Shown: positions 35,628-44,188, numbered from the stretch's first letter. The stretch is DNA of 64,000 bases from Paenibacillus sp. 32352 (GCF_002042965.1 NZ_MZNT01000001.1:248001-312000); one strand, 5' to 3'. Made by a program: numbers and translations. The notes: a model not told the origin generated them from the letters alone.

Positions 35628-36998
35628 TCAAAATTTAGCTGCGTATCGGGAGTACTGTATGATCCTCTTTACGGATGTACGAACCGTACCTTGGGTCCGT
35701 AAAGGAGGATTGTCTTCCTTGGAAGGCTTGGAATTTACCTCAAGAAGCCAGACCTTGCCTTGTGTATCGATCGCCAGATCAATGCCGAGCTCTGCAAAAT
35801 GCGCGTTGATATGCGTTTCGATTCCTTGGGCGATGGATAGGGCGGCGCGCCTGAGCAAAGAGGCACCTCCCGCTGCTGCAGCCGCTGAATGGGACTGTGC
35901 CAGCGCGTCCTTGACGGTTGACATACGGCCTCCGCGCGCCAAATTTGAAACGAAATGTTGATGCCCTGCAATTCTGGCGACAACGGAAGTGACCTCCCAT
36001 TGTCCAAGCTCGTTACGCTGGACCAAAGCGCGAAAATCAACGGGACACCCTCCTATGGATATCAGCTCAAGCCCTTGCTGGATTTGATAGTGCTGCTGTT
36101 TGATTTTGCCGGACAGGGCGAAGAACAATTGGCTTAAGGACTTGAACGATTGCTTGCGGGCGCCGTTCAGATTTGTGAAATAACACGCGTAGGATAGATC
36201 CGTTTGCTTCGCGACGCGAATGATCCCTTTTCCCAAGCTGCCTGTAACGGGCTTCAGGAAAACAACAGGATGCTTGGCGCACATCGACTTTAATATTTCA
36301 TAATGCTGCAGCAAATGAGATTCCGGCAAATAGTTGCGGAGATCGGCTGCTTTGTTAAGCGCATCGAACACCTCGGCCTTGTTTAAATACTTCTCATTGA
36401 ACAAAGCGGCATGATGCTCGGTTTTGGCATGCTGAAGAAACTGCTGGACATGTTCACGGTTTTCCAGCTTGCGGGAGGTCAGACGGTTATAAATAACATG
36501 AGGCATCGGAAATTCCCTCTGCTCCCATCGGTCCGTATAACGCCAGCCTCTGACCGTTGAATGGGGAACATGCAGCTCATCCGGGGTAATAAAGCATACG
36601 GAGGCGCCAAGCAGCCTGCCGGTATCGTGCAGCTCCCGATAAAAGGAGGTGGAGGCACCGAACGGCTTTTCGACATTCCCGGAATAAACTCGGCTGATCA
36701 AAACGCCAAGCAACGGTCCGATGTGAAGGGTCTGATCTGCGGCCTTGTATTGCAGGCACAGCGAGTCCCGGCTTGACAGCCCCCACGTGACTGCCAGGGA
36801 CTCCTGGATTTGAAGGACGCCGGCAAGTGCCGTTGGAACGACGCGAACTTCATGTGCGGCCGACCCGAAGCGCAGCGTGAGTAGGGTGTGCTTCGGGATT
36901 TTCCATTTTTTGATTACGGTGCTGCATAAACCAATCGTGGGATCGTTCAATGGAAAGCTGGCACTAAGAAACTGAATAGTGACCTTCGTTCTTTTCAC
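35628..36998 (-). CDS. YheC/YheD-family ATP-grasp protein, long form, 456 aa
   Basis: GTG at 36998 (MKRTKVTIQFLSASFPLNDP) follows GGAAGGAG. It is closely similar to the gene at 29824 along its whole length, including the N-terminal beta domain (LHIGPLLGVLISRVYSGNVEKPFG) and the ATP-grasp motifs VVFLKPVTGSLGKGIIRVA, QIQQGLELISIGGCPVDFRALVQR and ELGIDLAIDTQGKVWLLEVNSKPSK. The last 10 residues also match (YSRYAAKF versus YARFAAKF). It is the first gene of the minus-strand run of four paralogues and has a sigma-K-type box 55 bp upstream. Confidence 0.9.
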   Translation of the reverse strand: MKRTKVTIQFLSASFPLNDPTIGLCSTVIKKWKIPKHTLLTLRFGSAAHEVRVVPTALAGVLQIQESLAVTWGLSSRDSLCLQYKAADQTLHIGPLLGVLISRVYSGNVEKPFGASTSFYRELHDTGRLLGASVCFITPDELHVPHSTVRGWRYTDRWEQREFPMPHVIYNRLTSRKLENREHVQQFLQHAKTEHHAALFNEKYLNKAEVFDALNKAADLRNYLPESHLLQHYEILKSMCAKHPVVFLKPVTGSLGKGIIRVAKQTDLSYACYFTNLNGARKQSFKSLSQLFFALSGKIKQQHYQIQQGLELISIGGCPVDFRALVQRNELGQWEVTSVVARIAGHQHFVSNLARGGRMSTVKDALAQSHSAAAAAGGASLLRRAALSIAQGIETHINAHFAELGIDLAIDTQGKVWLLEVNSKPSKEDNPPLRTQGTVRTSVKRIIQYSRYAAKF

Positions 36999-37052
36999 TT
37001 TTGGCAGCTCCTTCCCTTAAGCCAGCTTGCAAAAATATCAAGTGAACTACTT

Positions 37053-37081
37053 CATCATATGAGGGCGTTTTACCCTTGGTG
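37053..37081 (-). promoter_or_regulatory. Sigma-K-type promoter of the four-gene ATP-grasp run
   Basis: On the minus strand CACC, a 16-nt spacer and CATATGATG. The wording of the box and its flanks (CACCAAGG and CATATGATGAAGTAGTTC) repeats the box at 29723-29751, so the promoter was probably duplicated with the gene. The 37082-37468 gap otherwise holds a sigma-A-like TTGAAG-N18-TAGAAT at about 37196-37225 on the plus strand. Confidence 0.62.
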
Positions 37082-37468
37082 AAAAGAAACTGTACGGTTA
37101 TAGCAAGGAACGCTCTGAACCAGGTTCGTTGGATGGAGCGGATTCGATAGAGTGGCAAAAGGGGAGAATACCTCTTTTGAAAAATTTGGCGTAACTTGAA
37201 GGAAGAATGGCAAACCATGTAGAATGATGGTAAATAGGTCTTAAGACATATGGAATATTGGGGATTTATTTTGTTGAGGAAAATGAAAAAATGGCTCCCA
37301 ACTGTAACCATTATTTTTCTTTTTTCGTCCATACTAAGGAAAAGAGCCGGCGGACGGTTTATAGCGCAGCTTCGACTGCACTGTAAGCTCATGTCTTTTA
37401 AGCCCTTGATTACAAAAAGGCGGAGAATTTTGTTGCTCGATCAATTTCCAAGCAGAGGAGAGAACCGT

Positions 37469-38758
37469 ATGAAGCATACAAACATTTCATGGTTGTTGAT
37501 GATATTGGCTGTTGTTCTGTTTACCCTTGCGGCAGGCTGCGAGGACCGTGGCACATCCGTGAATACGTCCGGGCCGTCGGCTGCAGCATCGACTGCAGCT
37601 CCTTCCCCTGCGCCGGGCGAGCAGGAGTCCAAGCCAGCCTCCAATAGGGATGACAAAGCACCGGCTCCATCGGCAAGCCCGACGGCGGATCCAGCCCAAA
37701 ATGCACAACTGTCAGAGACCAATGCTACGGAGACAGCCGTAGCCTCTATTAAGTTTATCAGCCCGACAGAGGGATGGGCCGGTGGAGACGGGGTTGTATT
37801 GCACACCAAAGATGGGGGAAAGCACTGGGAGAAGCAATTTCAAGGGCCTGGTCAGATTGAGGCATTTTCATTCTTGAACAGCACCAGAGGATGGGCTTAT
37901 GTCCGCACGGGAGGCTCTCCCGGCGACACCGGCTCCGCTGCCAAAGGTAGACTGCTACAGACTACCAACGGCGGCGCCTTATGGACTGTGATTTCCCAAT
38001 CCGCTCCGATTAGCAAGAGTATCCGTTTTGTATCGGAGCAGGAAGGCTTCAGCGGAAATCAATACACTTCGGACGGGGGGAAGACGTGGAGTGCGCTTCC
38101 GGTTCCTTCGAATATGAAGGGAGAACCGTTCTTTATCAACAAAAGCCAGGGCTGGGCTGTCACCATGAAGGATTCGGATTATGAGGTACAGCTGACCAAG
38201 GACGGGGGCAAGACATGGAAGCCCGTATGGACGCACTCGACTGTAAGTCAAGTGAACAATGCCGTTATCCGTTCGACGGAGGCGAGCGATGTATGGGTGC
38301 TTTTGGTTGGAGACAGCGGCATGAGCCAAACCTCTTATACGCTGCTTCACAGCAAGGATGAAGGGAAGAACTGGAAGACAGTGTTGGCCAATTCCACGGC
38401 AGGAGGCGGCCCTGCGCCAGGCTATAAGATTGGCGAACAGCCTGGTCCGAAAGGGCCGGGAACCAAGCCGGGCCAGCTGCAAGCCGTAAGCGCTCAAGTT
38501 GCCTTTCTGACAGGCGAATGTCCACCGTGCGGAGATAATGGCGCCGTAACGGTCGGATCGACGCAGGATGGCGGAACCACTTGGGTCAACGGAAGCCAGC
38601 AGCTTCCGGGGACGAATGCAGATGCCTCCTTCCTGGACGGCAAGCAGGGTTGGATCGTGGTTGGGGCCTATAATCAGCCGACGAAGCTGTATCAAACCAC
38701 GGACGGCGGGAAAAAATGGACCGAGGTGCAGACCTTCGGCAAACCGGCCTCTTCATAA
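37469..38758 (+). CDS. Lipoprotein with YCF48/BNR-type beta-propeller repeats
   Basis: ATG at 37469 (MKHTNISWLLMILAVVLFTL) follows AGAGGAGAGAACC. The lipobox is LAAGC, so the mature protein starts at the Cys and is tethered to the outer face of the membrane. A Ala/Pro/Ser-rich linker covers about residues 25-85. The rest has six or so repeats of the type FISPTEGWAGGDGVVLHTKDGGKHWEK, matching the YCF48/photosynthesis-stability-factor and BNR beta-propeller family. Family members often bind proteins or sugars; the function here is unknown. A hairpin terminator follows. Confidence 0.85.
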   Translation: MKHTNISWLLMILAVVLFTLAAGCEDRGTSVNTSGPSAAASTAAPSPAPGEQESKPASNRDDKAPAPSASPTADPAQNAQLSETNATETAVASIKFISPTEGWAGGDGVVLHTKDGGKHWEKQFQGPGQIEAFSFLNSTRGWAYVRTGGSPGDTGSAAKGRLLQTTNGGALWTVISQSAPISKSIRFVSEQEGFSGNQYTSDGGKTWSALPVPSNMKGEPFFINKSQGWAVTMKDSDYEVQLTKDGGKTWKPVWTHSTVSQVNNAVIRSTEASDVWVLLVGDSGMSQTSYTLLHSKDEGKNWKTVLANSTAGGGPAPGYKIGEQPGPKGPGTKPGQLQAVSAQVAFLTGECPPCGDNGAVTVGSTQDGGTTWVNGSQQLPGTNADASFLDGKQGWIVVGAYNQPTKLYQTTDGGKKWTEVQTFGKPASS

Positions 38759-38767
38759 ACGGGAAAA

Positions 38768-38828
38768 AGAAAATCACTGCACTTATGCGAAGCGAGGCTG
38801 CTTTCTGCATGAGTACAGTGATTTTTTG
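38768..38828. terminator. Terminator between the lipoprotein gene and def
   Basis: AAAATCACTG ... CAGTGATTTTTT, with an inner TATGC / GCATG arm. It could act in both directions; the def stop is 40 bp beyond. Confidence 0.8.
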
Positions 38829-38868
38829 CTGCATTGGGGATGTGACGAATCCGGCCGTCACGAAGCTC

Positions 38869-39387
38869 CTACAGGCTTTGTCTTGATAGCCTGAGGACAT
38901 CCAGCAGAGGGACTCTCTTGCGGGTCAGGTCGTGATACAGCTCATTTCCTTGAATATGATCGATATAAAGAACTCCGTTCAGATGATCGATTTCATGCTG
39001 AATGCATCTGGCCAGATAACCTTCGCCTTCCAGCGTGACCGTTTCCCCCGCCCGGTTCCAGGTTGTTATTTGGACATACTGGGCTCGTGTGACGATTCCG
39101 GTATGCTCCGGAAAGGACAGGCAAGCCTCTGGACCGGTTTGTTCACCCCTCATCCGAATGATTTCGGGATTGATAAGCTCGATCAAGCCGTCCCCGCAAT
39201 CCATCACGATGACTCTTTTTAAGATACCTATTTGGGGGGCGGCTAAACCGGCCCTGCCCTCCTTCGCATATAAGGTGTCCTTCATGTCATCAAGCAGCTT
39301 GAATAATTTGGCATTGATTTCGGTAACCGGCTTCGCCGTTTTGCGCAAAATCGGATCGCCGAATGGAACGATGATTTTCTCGGCCAT
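38869..39387 (-). CDS. def: Peptide deformylase
   Basis: A 172-aa enzyme that removes the formyl group from the N-terminal methionine of new proteins. All three motifs are present: AGLAAPQIGILKRV (motif 1), PEACLSFPEHTG (motif 2, with the metal Cys; the common form is EGCLS), and CIQHEIDHLNGVLYID (motif 3, HExxH). The EAC variant suggests a second, accessory-type deformylase rather than the main one, but this cannot be settled here. It starts 2 bp after the small regulator gene at 39390, so the two form an operon. Confidence 0.92.
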   Translation of the reverse strand: MAEKIIVPFGDPILRKTAKPVTEINAKLFKLLDDMKDTLYAKEGRAGLAAPQIGILKRVIVMDCGDGLIELINPEIIRMRGEQTGPEACLSFPEHTGIVTRAQYVQITTWNRAGETVTLEGEGYLARCIQHEIDHLNGVLYIDHIQGNELYHDLTRKRVPLLDVLRLSRQSL

Positions 39388-39389
39388 CG

Positions 39390-39638
39390 CTAGTTCCCTC
39401 CCTCTGCAATGTGGCTGTCAGGTGTGAACACCCACAAATCGTTCGGCGTACATTCGAGCGCCGTACACAGCGCATCCAAGGTTTCCGCCTTCATCTGACG
39501 CGGCTGGCCTGACAGAAGAGCGCTTATGGATGGAGCGGATAAGGAATAGCCTGCCTTCTCCTTCAAGAGCCGGGCCAGCGCCGCGCCGCTCCATATGCCT
39601 CCGCTGGCCATAACCTGTCTTAACATCCAAACGAGCAT
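39390..39638 (-). CDS. XRE/Cro-type small DNA-binding regulator, 82 aa
   Basis: The protein has a helix-turn-helix: GAALARLLKEKAGYSLSAPSISALLSGQPRQMKAETLDALCTALECTPNDLW, as in the small Cro/CI (YozG-like) regulators. ATG at 39638 has AGGAGGCTTA upstream. It lies directly before def on the same transcript. A perfect dyad (TTAGGT-GTT-ACCTAA) is 62 bp upstream, and self-regulation is plausible. Confidence 0.85.
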   Translation of the reverse strand: MLVWMLRQVMASGGIWSGAALARLLKEKAGYSLSAPSISALLSGQPRQMKAETLDALCTALECTPNDLWVFTPDSHIAEGGN

Positions 39639-39699
39639 TTCTTAAGCCTCCTGCTCTGCAAGAATATCCAGACGCTGGATTATCCATTGCCTTCATATA

Positions 39700-39714
39700 T
39701 TAGGTGTTACCTAA
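39700..39714. promoter_or_regulatory. Palindromic candidate operator before the small regulator
   Basis: TTAGGT-GTT-ACCTAA is a perfect 6-bp-arm dyad. On the minus strand it lies just downstream of a possible promoter (TTTACA-N17-TATTCT), a suitable position for an autorepressor site. Confidence 0.5.
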
Positions 39715-39760
39715 TAATAGTAGAATAGTAGCTGTTAACTAAAATGTAAAGCTCAAAAAG

Positions 39761-39782
39761 GCTATGCCCTTAAGGCATAGCT
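39761..39782. terminator. Left hairpin flanking element B
   Basis: GCTATGCC-CTTAA-GGCATAGC. It is copied almost exactly on the far side of element B. Confidence 0.7.
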
Positions 39783-39987
39783 TGGGTTTGTCGAGAAGCC
39801 TATCGTACAGAAAATGCGAAAGGTGATAGGTGGGGTATCTCCTGGAGGAGCGATAGCGTTCGCCTCCCAGGAAATCACCGCTATATAGCGATTATAATCA
39901 ATATTCCCCGAGAACAAGAGCGGCCGGAAGGGGATACCTCACCGGGGTACCAAAGCCATTTTTCAGATTTTCGGGTTTCTCGAGCTC
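39783..39987. repeat. Intergenic repeat element B, related to 20059-20253
   Basis: It shares with element A the blocks GGTGGGGTAT and GCGGCCGGA-GGGGATACC in the same order and spacing. GGTGGGGTATC pairs with GATACCTCACC with one G:U pair. A strong inner hairpin (TCCTGG-AGG ... CCT-CCCAGGA) is present, and outer arms CAGAAAATG / CATTTTTCAG and CGAGAA / TTCTCG close a longer stem. Differences from A preserve pairing. No open frame is evident. Confidence 0.6.
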
Positions 39988-40014
39988 GCTATGCCTATAA
40001 GACATAGCTTTTGA
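39988..40014. terminator. Right hairpin flanking element B
   Basis: GCTATGCC-TATAA-GACATAGC-TTTT, close to the hairpin at 39761. The outermost bases AAGCTCAAAA at 39750 and TTTTGAGCTT at 40009 are also inverted copies of each other. It could serve as terminator for the MFS gene (minus) at 40021 on the other strand. Confidence 0.65.
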
Positions 40015-40020
40015 GCTTTC

Positions 40021-41223
40021 TCAGCAGGAAGAGTAATCTGCGGAAGAGGCCGGCTTCATTTTGGATAGAACGGCCAGCATGGCGACCAGCAGCACTCCGA
40101 GGAGGACGAGAAACCATAAGGTGAACGATACCGAGGAATGCTCCATCAGACGGCCGGTCAGCCAGGAAAAGGCGGCTCCGCCGATGCCGCTGGCGGCAAT
40201 GAGCTTGCTTGTAGTTTGTTCCGTTCTCCCCGGAAACAAGGAATTGCTGAAGATCAGCGATATGGAGAATAGCCCCGACATAAACAATCCGATCAACAGG
40301 ATCATGATGAAAGCTCCAACGAGGTGCTTCATTAAGGCCAGACCTATCAGCACAACCACGGTCGCTGCCGAACACCAAAGCAGGTATCGGGTATAACCGT
40401 ATTTCTCGGCGAGCAGACCGCAGACGAACCGGCCGAGCACCATCGTCCCCCAAAACAGGCTGACGCTGAGCGAGGCGACCGCCGCATTAACATTCATCGA
40501 TTCAAGAAGGATGGAGGGCAGGAAATTGACGATGCTCATCTCCAGTCCCACATAAATGAAAAATACGATAATGCAGCAAATGAGCATGGTATACGTGAGC
40601 CTGCTGCTGCGATTCCCTTTTGCCGGAACGGCTGCAGGAGCTGCTTCAGCTTCTAGGCTTTCGCCGATGTTAATTATTTGACGGTTCCCGGTACTGTAAA
40701 GCCACCAGACGAAAGCGAGCAGCAGGGAAAGGAAGCAGGTGCCGAAGAAAGCCAGCTCCCATCGTCCATTGGCTATAAGCAGGCTGATAGCGACAGGCAT
40801 CAGCAGAGCGCCCGAGCCAAAGAAAACCTCGAGCCGGCTCATTGCCACGGCTTTCTTGTCTTGTATGGCATCGATGATCAGGGCACCGACGGTGGATTCG
40901 ATCATCCCCGATCCGAAGCCGACAAGTGGCAGGCACAGCAGCACGACAGGCCAGGGGGGAAGCAGACCGATAATAAAATAACCGAAGCAGATGAAATATA
41001 ACGTAAAAGAAAGCATACGAATGCGTCCAAACCGCTTGGACCACCACGGCTGGGTGATGACGCCAAGCAAAAAGCCGAAAAATTGCGCAAAGATCAGATT
41101 GCCCCCATCTGCATAATCACGTCCGTAATGCATCATAAGCTCAGGCAGCAGGGCGGCGGCTATGACAGAAGTGAATCCGATCAGTAAATAGAAGCAGCAG
41201 CCGATCCAGAGCAGCTTATTCAT
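40021..41223 (-). CDS. MFS transporter, 400 aa
   Basis: ATG at 41223 (MNKLLWIGCCFYLLIGFTSV) follows GGAGGGAAGG. About twelve membrane helices are visible. The loop 2-3 motif WWSKRFGRIRML and a charged central loop (about 190-215) suit the major facilitator superfamily. The substrate cannot be read from sequence; the neighbour genes suggest a sugar or sugar-derived compound. The start codon overlaps the stop of the HAD gene (ATGA), so it is the third gene of a DeoR-HAD-MFS operon. Confidence 0.85.
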   Translation of the reverse strand: MNKLLWIGCCFYLLIGFTSVIAAALLPELMMHYGRDYADGGNLIFAQFFGFLLGVITQPWWSKRFGRIRMLSFTLYFICFGYFIIGLLPPWPVVLLCLPLVGFGSGMIESTVGALIIDAIQDKKAVAMSRLEVFFGSGALLMPVAISLLIANGRWELAFFGTCFLSLLLAFVWWLYSTGNRQIINIGESLEAEAAPAAVPAKGNRSSRLTYTMLICCIIVFFIYVGLEMSIVNFLPSILLESMNVNAAVASLSVSLFWGTMVLGRFVCGLLAEKYGYTRYLLWCSAATVVVLIGLALMKHLVGAFIMILLIGLFMSGLFSISLIFSNSLFPGRTEQTTSKLIAASGIGGAAFSWLTGRLMEHSSVSFTLWFLVLLGVLLVAMLAVLSKMKPASSADYSSC

Positions 41224-42038
41224 CCGCGTCCTTCCCTCCCGATGGCGTTGCCGGTTGAGGCTTGTAACGCCCATTCCACCGCGTCAGCCACGCTCTCAGT
41301 GATGCGCGCCGCTTTGGCTCTCAAGTCGGGATGACTGCCGGCCATGGCGAAGCTGTGCGGTGTCGTGGCGAACATGGATACATCATTGAAGGAATCGCCG
41401 ATGCAGACCGTTTCCTCGGGAAGGATGCCTAAATGCTGCTGAAGCGCCTTTAAGCCGGTTCCCTTGGAAATATGGCGCGGCATAACATCCAGGCAATCCA
41501 CGTCGGCGATATAAGCGTCAATCTGATCGCCGTAAGAGGCTAACAGCTGCTTTTGCAATACAAGAAGCTGGTTCATATCACCGAGATACGTAATTTTTCC
41601 GCAGATCAGCTCGATACCCAATGCTTCAACCGCATGAGGCATTACTTTCACGGGAGCCAGCAAGTTGGCTTGGATGTGGGCGTTGCGTTCGTTCAGCTCC
41701 GTCAGCACGTAATGATCGGGCGCGCACATGACGGTAATGAGCGGCAAATCCAGGGCCGCGACGGCCAATTCCTTGATAAGGGACGTTTCGAACGTATCAT
41801 GCCGAATCAGATGGCGGTCCGACGTATGAACGTAAGCTCCATTCTGGGAGACGGCATGTACTTCCAGCTCAAGCTCGCCCATGACATGCCGAATTTCCGG
41901 GTACATCCGTCCGGACGCGAAGCATACGGAGAGCCCGCTCTCGAGAGCCTTGTGTACGGCTTTGCGGTCTCTATCATGAATATGATGGCCTTTTTGCAGC
42001 AGCGTGCCATCCAAATCGCTGACAATCAATTTAATCAT
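41220..42038 (-). CDS. Cof-type HAD phosphatase
   Basis: A 272-aa type IIB HAD hydrolase. Motif I is LIVSDLDGTLLQKGHHI, motif II is SVCFASGRMYPEI, motif III Lys lies in PRHISKGTGLKALQQHLGI and motif IV is TVCIGDSFNDVSMFATT. These proteins dephosphorylate sugar phosphates or cofactors. It overlaps the DeoR gene by 8 bp and the MFS gene by 4 bp, and CAAAGGAGAG precedes its ATG. The operon may take up and dephosphorylate a sugar, or act in detoxification of a phosphosugar; this is inferred. Confidence 0.9.
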   Translation of the reverse strand: MIKLIVSDLDGTLLQKGHHIHDRDRKAVHKALESGLSVCFASGRMYPEIRHVMGELELEVHAVSQNGAYVHTSDRHLIRHDTFETSLIKELAVAALDLPLITVMCAPDHYVLTELNERNAHIQANLLAPVKVMPHAVEALGIELICGKITYLGDMNQLLVLQKQLLASYGDQIDAYIADVDCLDVMPRHISKGTGLKALQQHLGILPEETVCIGDSFNDVSMFATTPHSFAMAGSHPDLRAKAARITESVADAVEWALQASTGNAIGREGRG

Positions 42039-42813
42039 GCGGGTTCTCTCCTTTGGCTACAATGATGTCAATCTCGTGCCGGTGAAGCGCCTCTTTCATC
42101 TCCTCCGACGGTTCCTCATCTGTAATGATGATATCGATGGGCTCTAGACCGGATATCCGGTTAAATTGCCGCTTGCCGAACTTGGTATGATCTGCGAGCA
42201 GGATGACCTGATCGGCGCGGCGCATCATTTCTCTGACGAGAAAGCCTTCCTCCTCGTAGGGATTGGAAAGGCCGTCATGCGTTATGGCGCAGGTACCCAG
42301 CAGCAGCTTGTGAACGTGGTAGTCGCTCAGCATTTCCATAGCGCGTGCGCCATAAATCAGGCGATGCTCCGGGTGGAGCTTCCCGCCGAGAAGGTGGACG
42401 TCGATATGTTCCTTACGGTTCAAAATATCGGCGATATCGATGGAGTTCGTCACAACGACATGTCCTTGCGTATGCAGGCTTTCCGCGGCATATTGAACCG
42501 TAGTCGATGCGTCCAGCAGCAGGTAATCCCCATCATGGATGAGGGTGGCGGCCATGCGTCCGATGGCTTTTTTCGATTCCGTCGTTGCCTCGTCTCGCAG
42601 CCGCTCGCTGTAGTTGGCCACATGGCTCGAAAGCGTCGGAAGGATGGCGCCGCCGCGTGTGCGCAGGATGCGTCCTTGCTCTTCAAGCCGGATGATATCC
42701 CTGCGGGCCGTATCCCGGGACACATCGAACAGCTCGCATATGGTTTCTATATTGATTCTTTGATGGTGTTCCAAATGATTCAGGATCCCGATCAATCGCT
42801 CTTCCTGGTACAT
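42031..42813 (-). CDS. DeoR-family transcriptional regulator
   Basis: ATG at 42813 (MYQEERLIGILNHLEHHQRI) follows GAAAGGAG. The N-terminal winged helix (ETICELFDVSRDTARRDIIRLEEQGRILRTRGGAIL) is typical of DeoR. The C-terminal effector domain has HDGDYLLLDASTTVQYAAESL, VVVTNSIDIADIL and DHTKFGKRQFNRISGLEPIDIIITDE, where sugar phosphates bind. At 260 aa it is the usual length. It is the first gene of the operon and probably represses it until a sugar phosphate is present. Confidence 0.92.
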   Translation of the reverse strand: MYQEERLIGILNHLEHHQRINIETICELFDVSRDTARRDIIRLEEQGRILRTRGGAILPTLSSHVANYSERLRDEATTESKKAIGRMAATLIHDGDYLLLDASTTVQYAAESLHTQGHVVVTNSIDIADILNRKEHIDVHLLGGKLHPEHRLIYGARAMEMLSDYHVHKLLLGTCAITHDGLSNPYEEEGFLVREMMRRADQVILLADHTKFGKRQFNRISGLEPIDIIITDEEPSEEMKEALHRHEIDIIVAKGENPHD

Positions 42814-42945
42814 GGGAGCCGTCTCCTTTCTATGCAAAATCATTCATTGTAAGCATAGTATAAGGCAATGTGCATGAATAATGCAATGATATATAAGTGA
42901 ATATAAGTTAATTTACGTAAAGTTAAGTTTTTGGAGCGAGATTTG

Positions 42946-42973
42946 TTAGCATCCCTCTAATTTATGGTACAAT
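42946..42973 (+). promoter_or_regulatory. Candidate sigma-A promoter of the acyltransferase gene
   Basis: TTAGCA at 42946, a 16-nt spacer, then TACAAT at 42968. It lies about 70 bp before the TTG start. The AT-rich stretch 42844-42945 is also upstream of the divergent DeoR operon. Confidence 0.45.
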
Positions 42974-43041
42974 GGTAAGGTATAGCAATATCAATAAACT
43001 CATGGATATTTTTGAGGAGATACGGAAGGATTGGGTTTCGT

Positions 43042-44136
43042 TTGGCTGCAAAAAAACCAAAGTTATTGGAGCTGGATATTGTAAGAGCTTTTGCCATATT
43101 GGCGGTGTTATTTATCCATAATACCTCCGAGGCGACGGTGGAGCTTCCTGTCGGAAGCGTCTCACAGGCTGCCTACCTCTCCATTAACAAGTTCAGCAAT
43201 TTTGCCGTGCCGGTGTTTATTTTCATCAGCGGGCTGGTGCTCTTTTACCGCTATATCGATGATTGGAGCGGGAAGCAGGCGGTGACCTTTTACTTGAAGC
43301 GGGTCAAGCAGGTGCTGTTCCCCTATTTGATCTGGTCGGTGGTTTATTACTTGTATAATCAGTGGATTTACGACCCGAGCCGGCTGCATTTTGACGGGAA
43401 GGAATTTCTGGATCTGCTGCCGTGGGCGGACGCTTCTTACCATCTTTATTTCATGATCATTATCGTGCAATTCTATCTCATCTTCCCTCTGCTTGTCTGG
43501 CTGTGCCGGGTGTCGCAGGTCTTCCGAAGCAATCTGTTCCTGATCGGGATCGCCGTTCAAGCCGCTTGCTACGTTTACGGACATTGGGTCGAACCGCTGC
43601 CGCACAGCGCTTCGTTATGTGTCACCTACTTCAGCTTGTTTTCGCTGGGGGGGTATCTGGGCATTCATTATGCATCATTCAGCGCGTGGATCAGTAGACA
43701 TATCGGCTGGGTGCTGCCGTTAAGCGTGCTTTTGGGCTTAAGCTTTATGGGGCTGTTCCTGCTTGAGGAGCTGCTGCATATCACACTGGATAATACGTGG
43801 TATGAGGTTATTTTTAATACATATCCGATGTTTGCGGGGATGAGCTTTATCTGGATTGGCCGTAAGCTGGTTCAGTATTGGCCGCGGGTAACCAAATGGC
43901 TCCTCTCGTTAGGAGCCGTATCGTACGGCATCTACTTAATGCATCCCGCAGTGCTGACTTACTGGCGCACTCATGTCATTAACGACAGCGGTGCGATGCG
44001 TGACTATCATCTGTATATTTTGAGCGGATTTGTGTTAAGCCTGGCTATCCCATGGCTGCTGTCTTATGTGTACGGACAGGCCATGAGGAAGTTACGGCCG
44101 ACCCCCAAGAAAAAGCTGTCCCAAGGAACAGCTTAA
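43042..44136 (+). CDS. Acyltransferase-3 family membrane protein
   Basis: TTG at 43042 (M-AAKKPKLLELDIVRAFAILAVLFIHN) follows GGAAGGATT; an in-frame TTG at 43012 is less well placed. The 364-aa protein has about ten membrane helices and the family signature LDIVRAFAILAVLFIHN, FAVPVFIFISGLVL and RVKQVLFPYLIW. The C-terminal part reads SLGAVSYGIYLMHPAVL. Members O-acylate sugars or cell-surface polymers. No sugar genes adjoin it, so its substrate is unknown. It ends with a terminator. Confidence 0.88.
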   Translation: MAAKKPKLLELDIVRAFAILAVLFIHNTSEATVELPVGSVSQAAYLSINKFSNFAVPVFIFISGLVLFYRYIDDWSGKQAVTFYLKRVKQVLFPYLIWSVVYYLYNQWIYDPSRLHFDGKEFLDLLPWADASYHLYFMIIIVQFYLIFPLLVWLCRVSQVFRSNLFLIGIAVQAACYVYGHWVEPLPHSASLCVTYFSLFSLGGYLGIHYASFSAWISRHIGWVLPLSVLLGLSFMGLFLLEELLHITLDNTWYEVIFNTYPMFAGMSFIWIGRKLVQYWPRVTKWLLSLGAVSYGIYLMHPAVLTYWRTHVINDSGAMRDYHLYILSGFVLSLAIPWLLSYVYGQAMRKLRPTPKKKLSQGTA

Positions 44137-44151
44137 GCAAGCCGCGTTCGC

Positions 44152-44188
44152 AAGCCCTTTATCCGCTGCCGGATAAAGGGCTTTATTC
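44152..44188 (+). terminator. Terminator after the acyltransferase
   Basis: AAGCCCTTTATCCG-CTGC-CGGATAAAGGGCTTTATT, a 14-bp stem. Confidence 0.88.
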
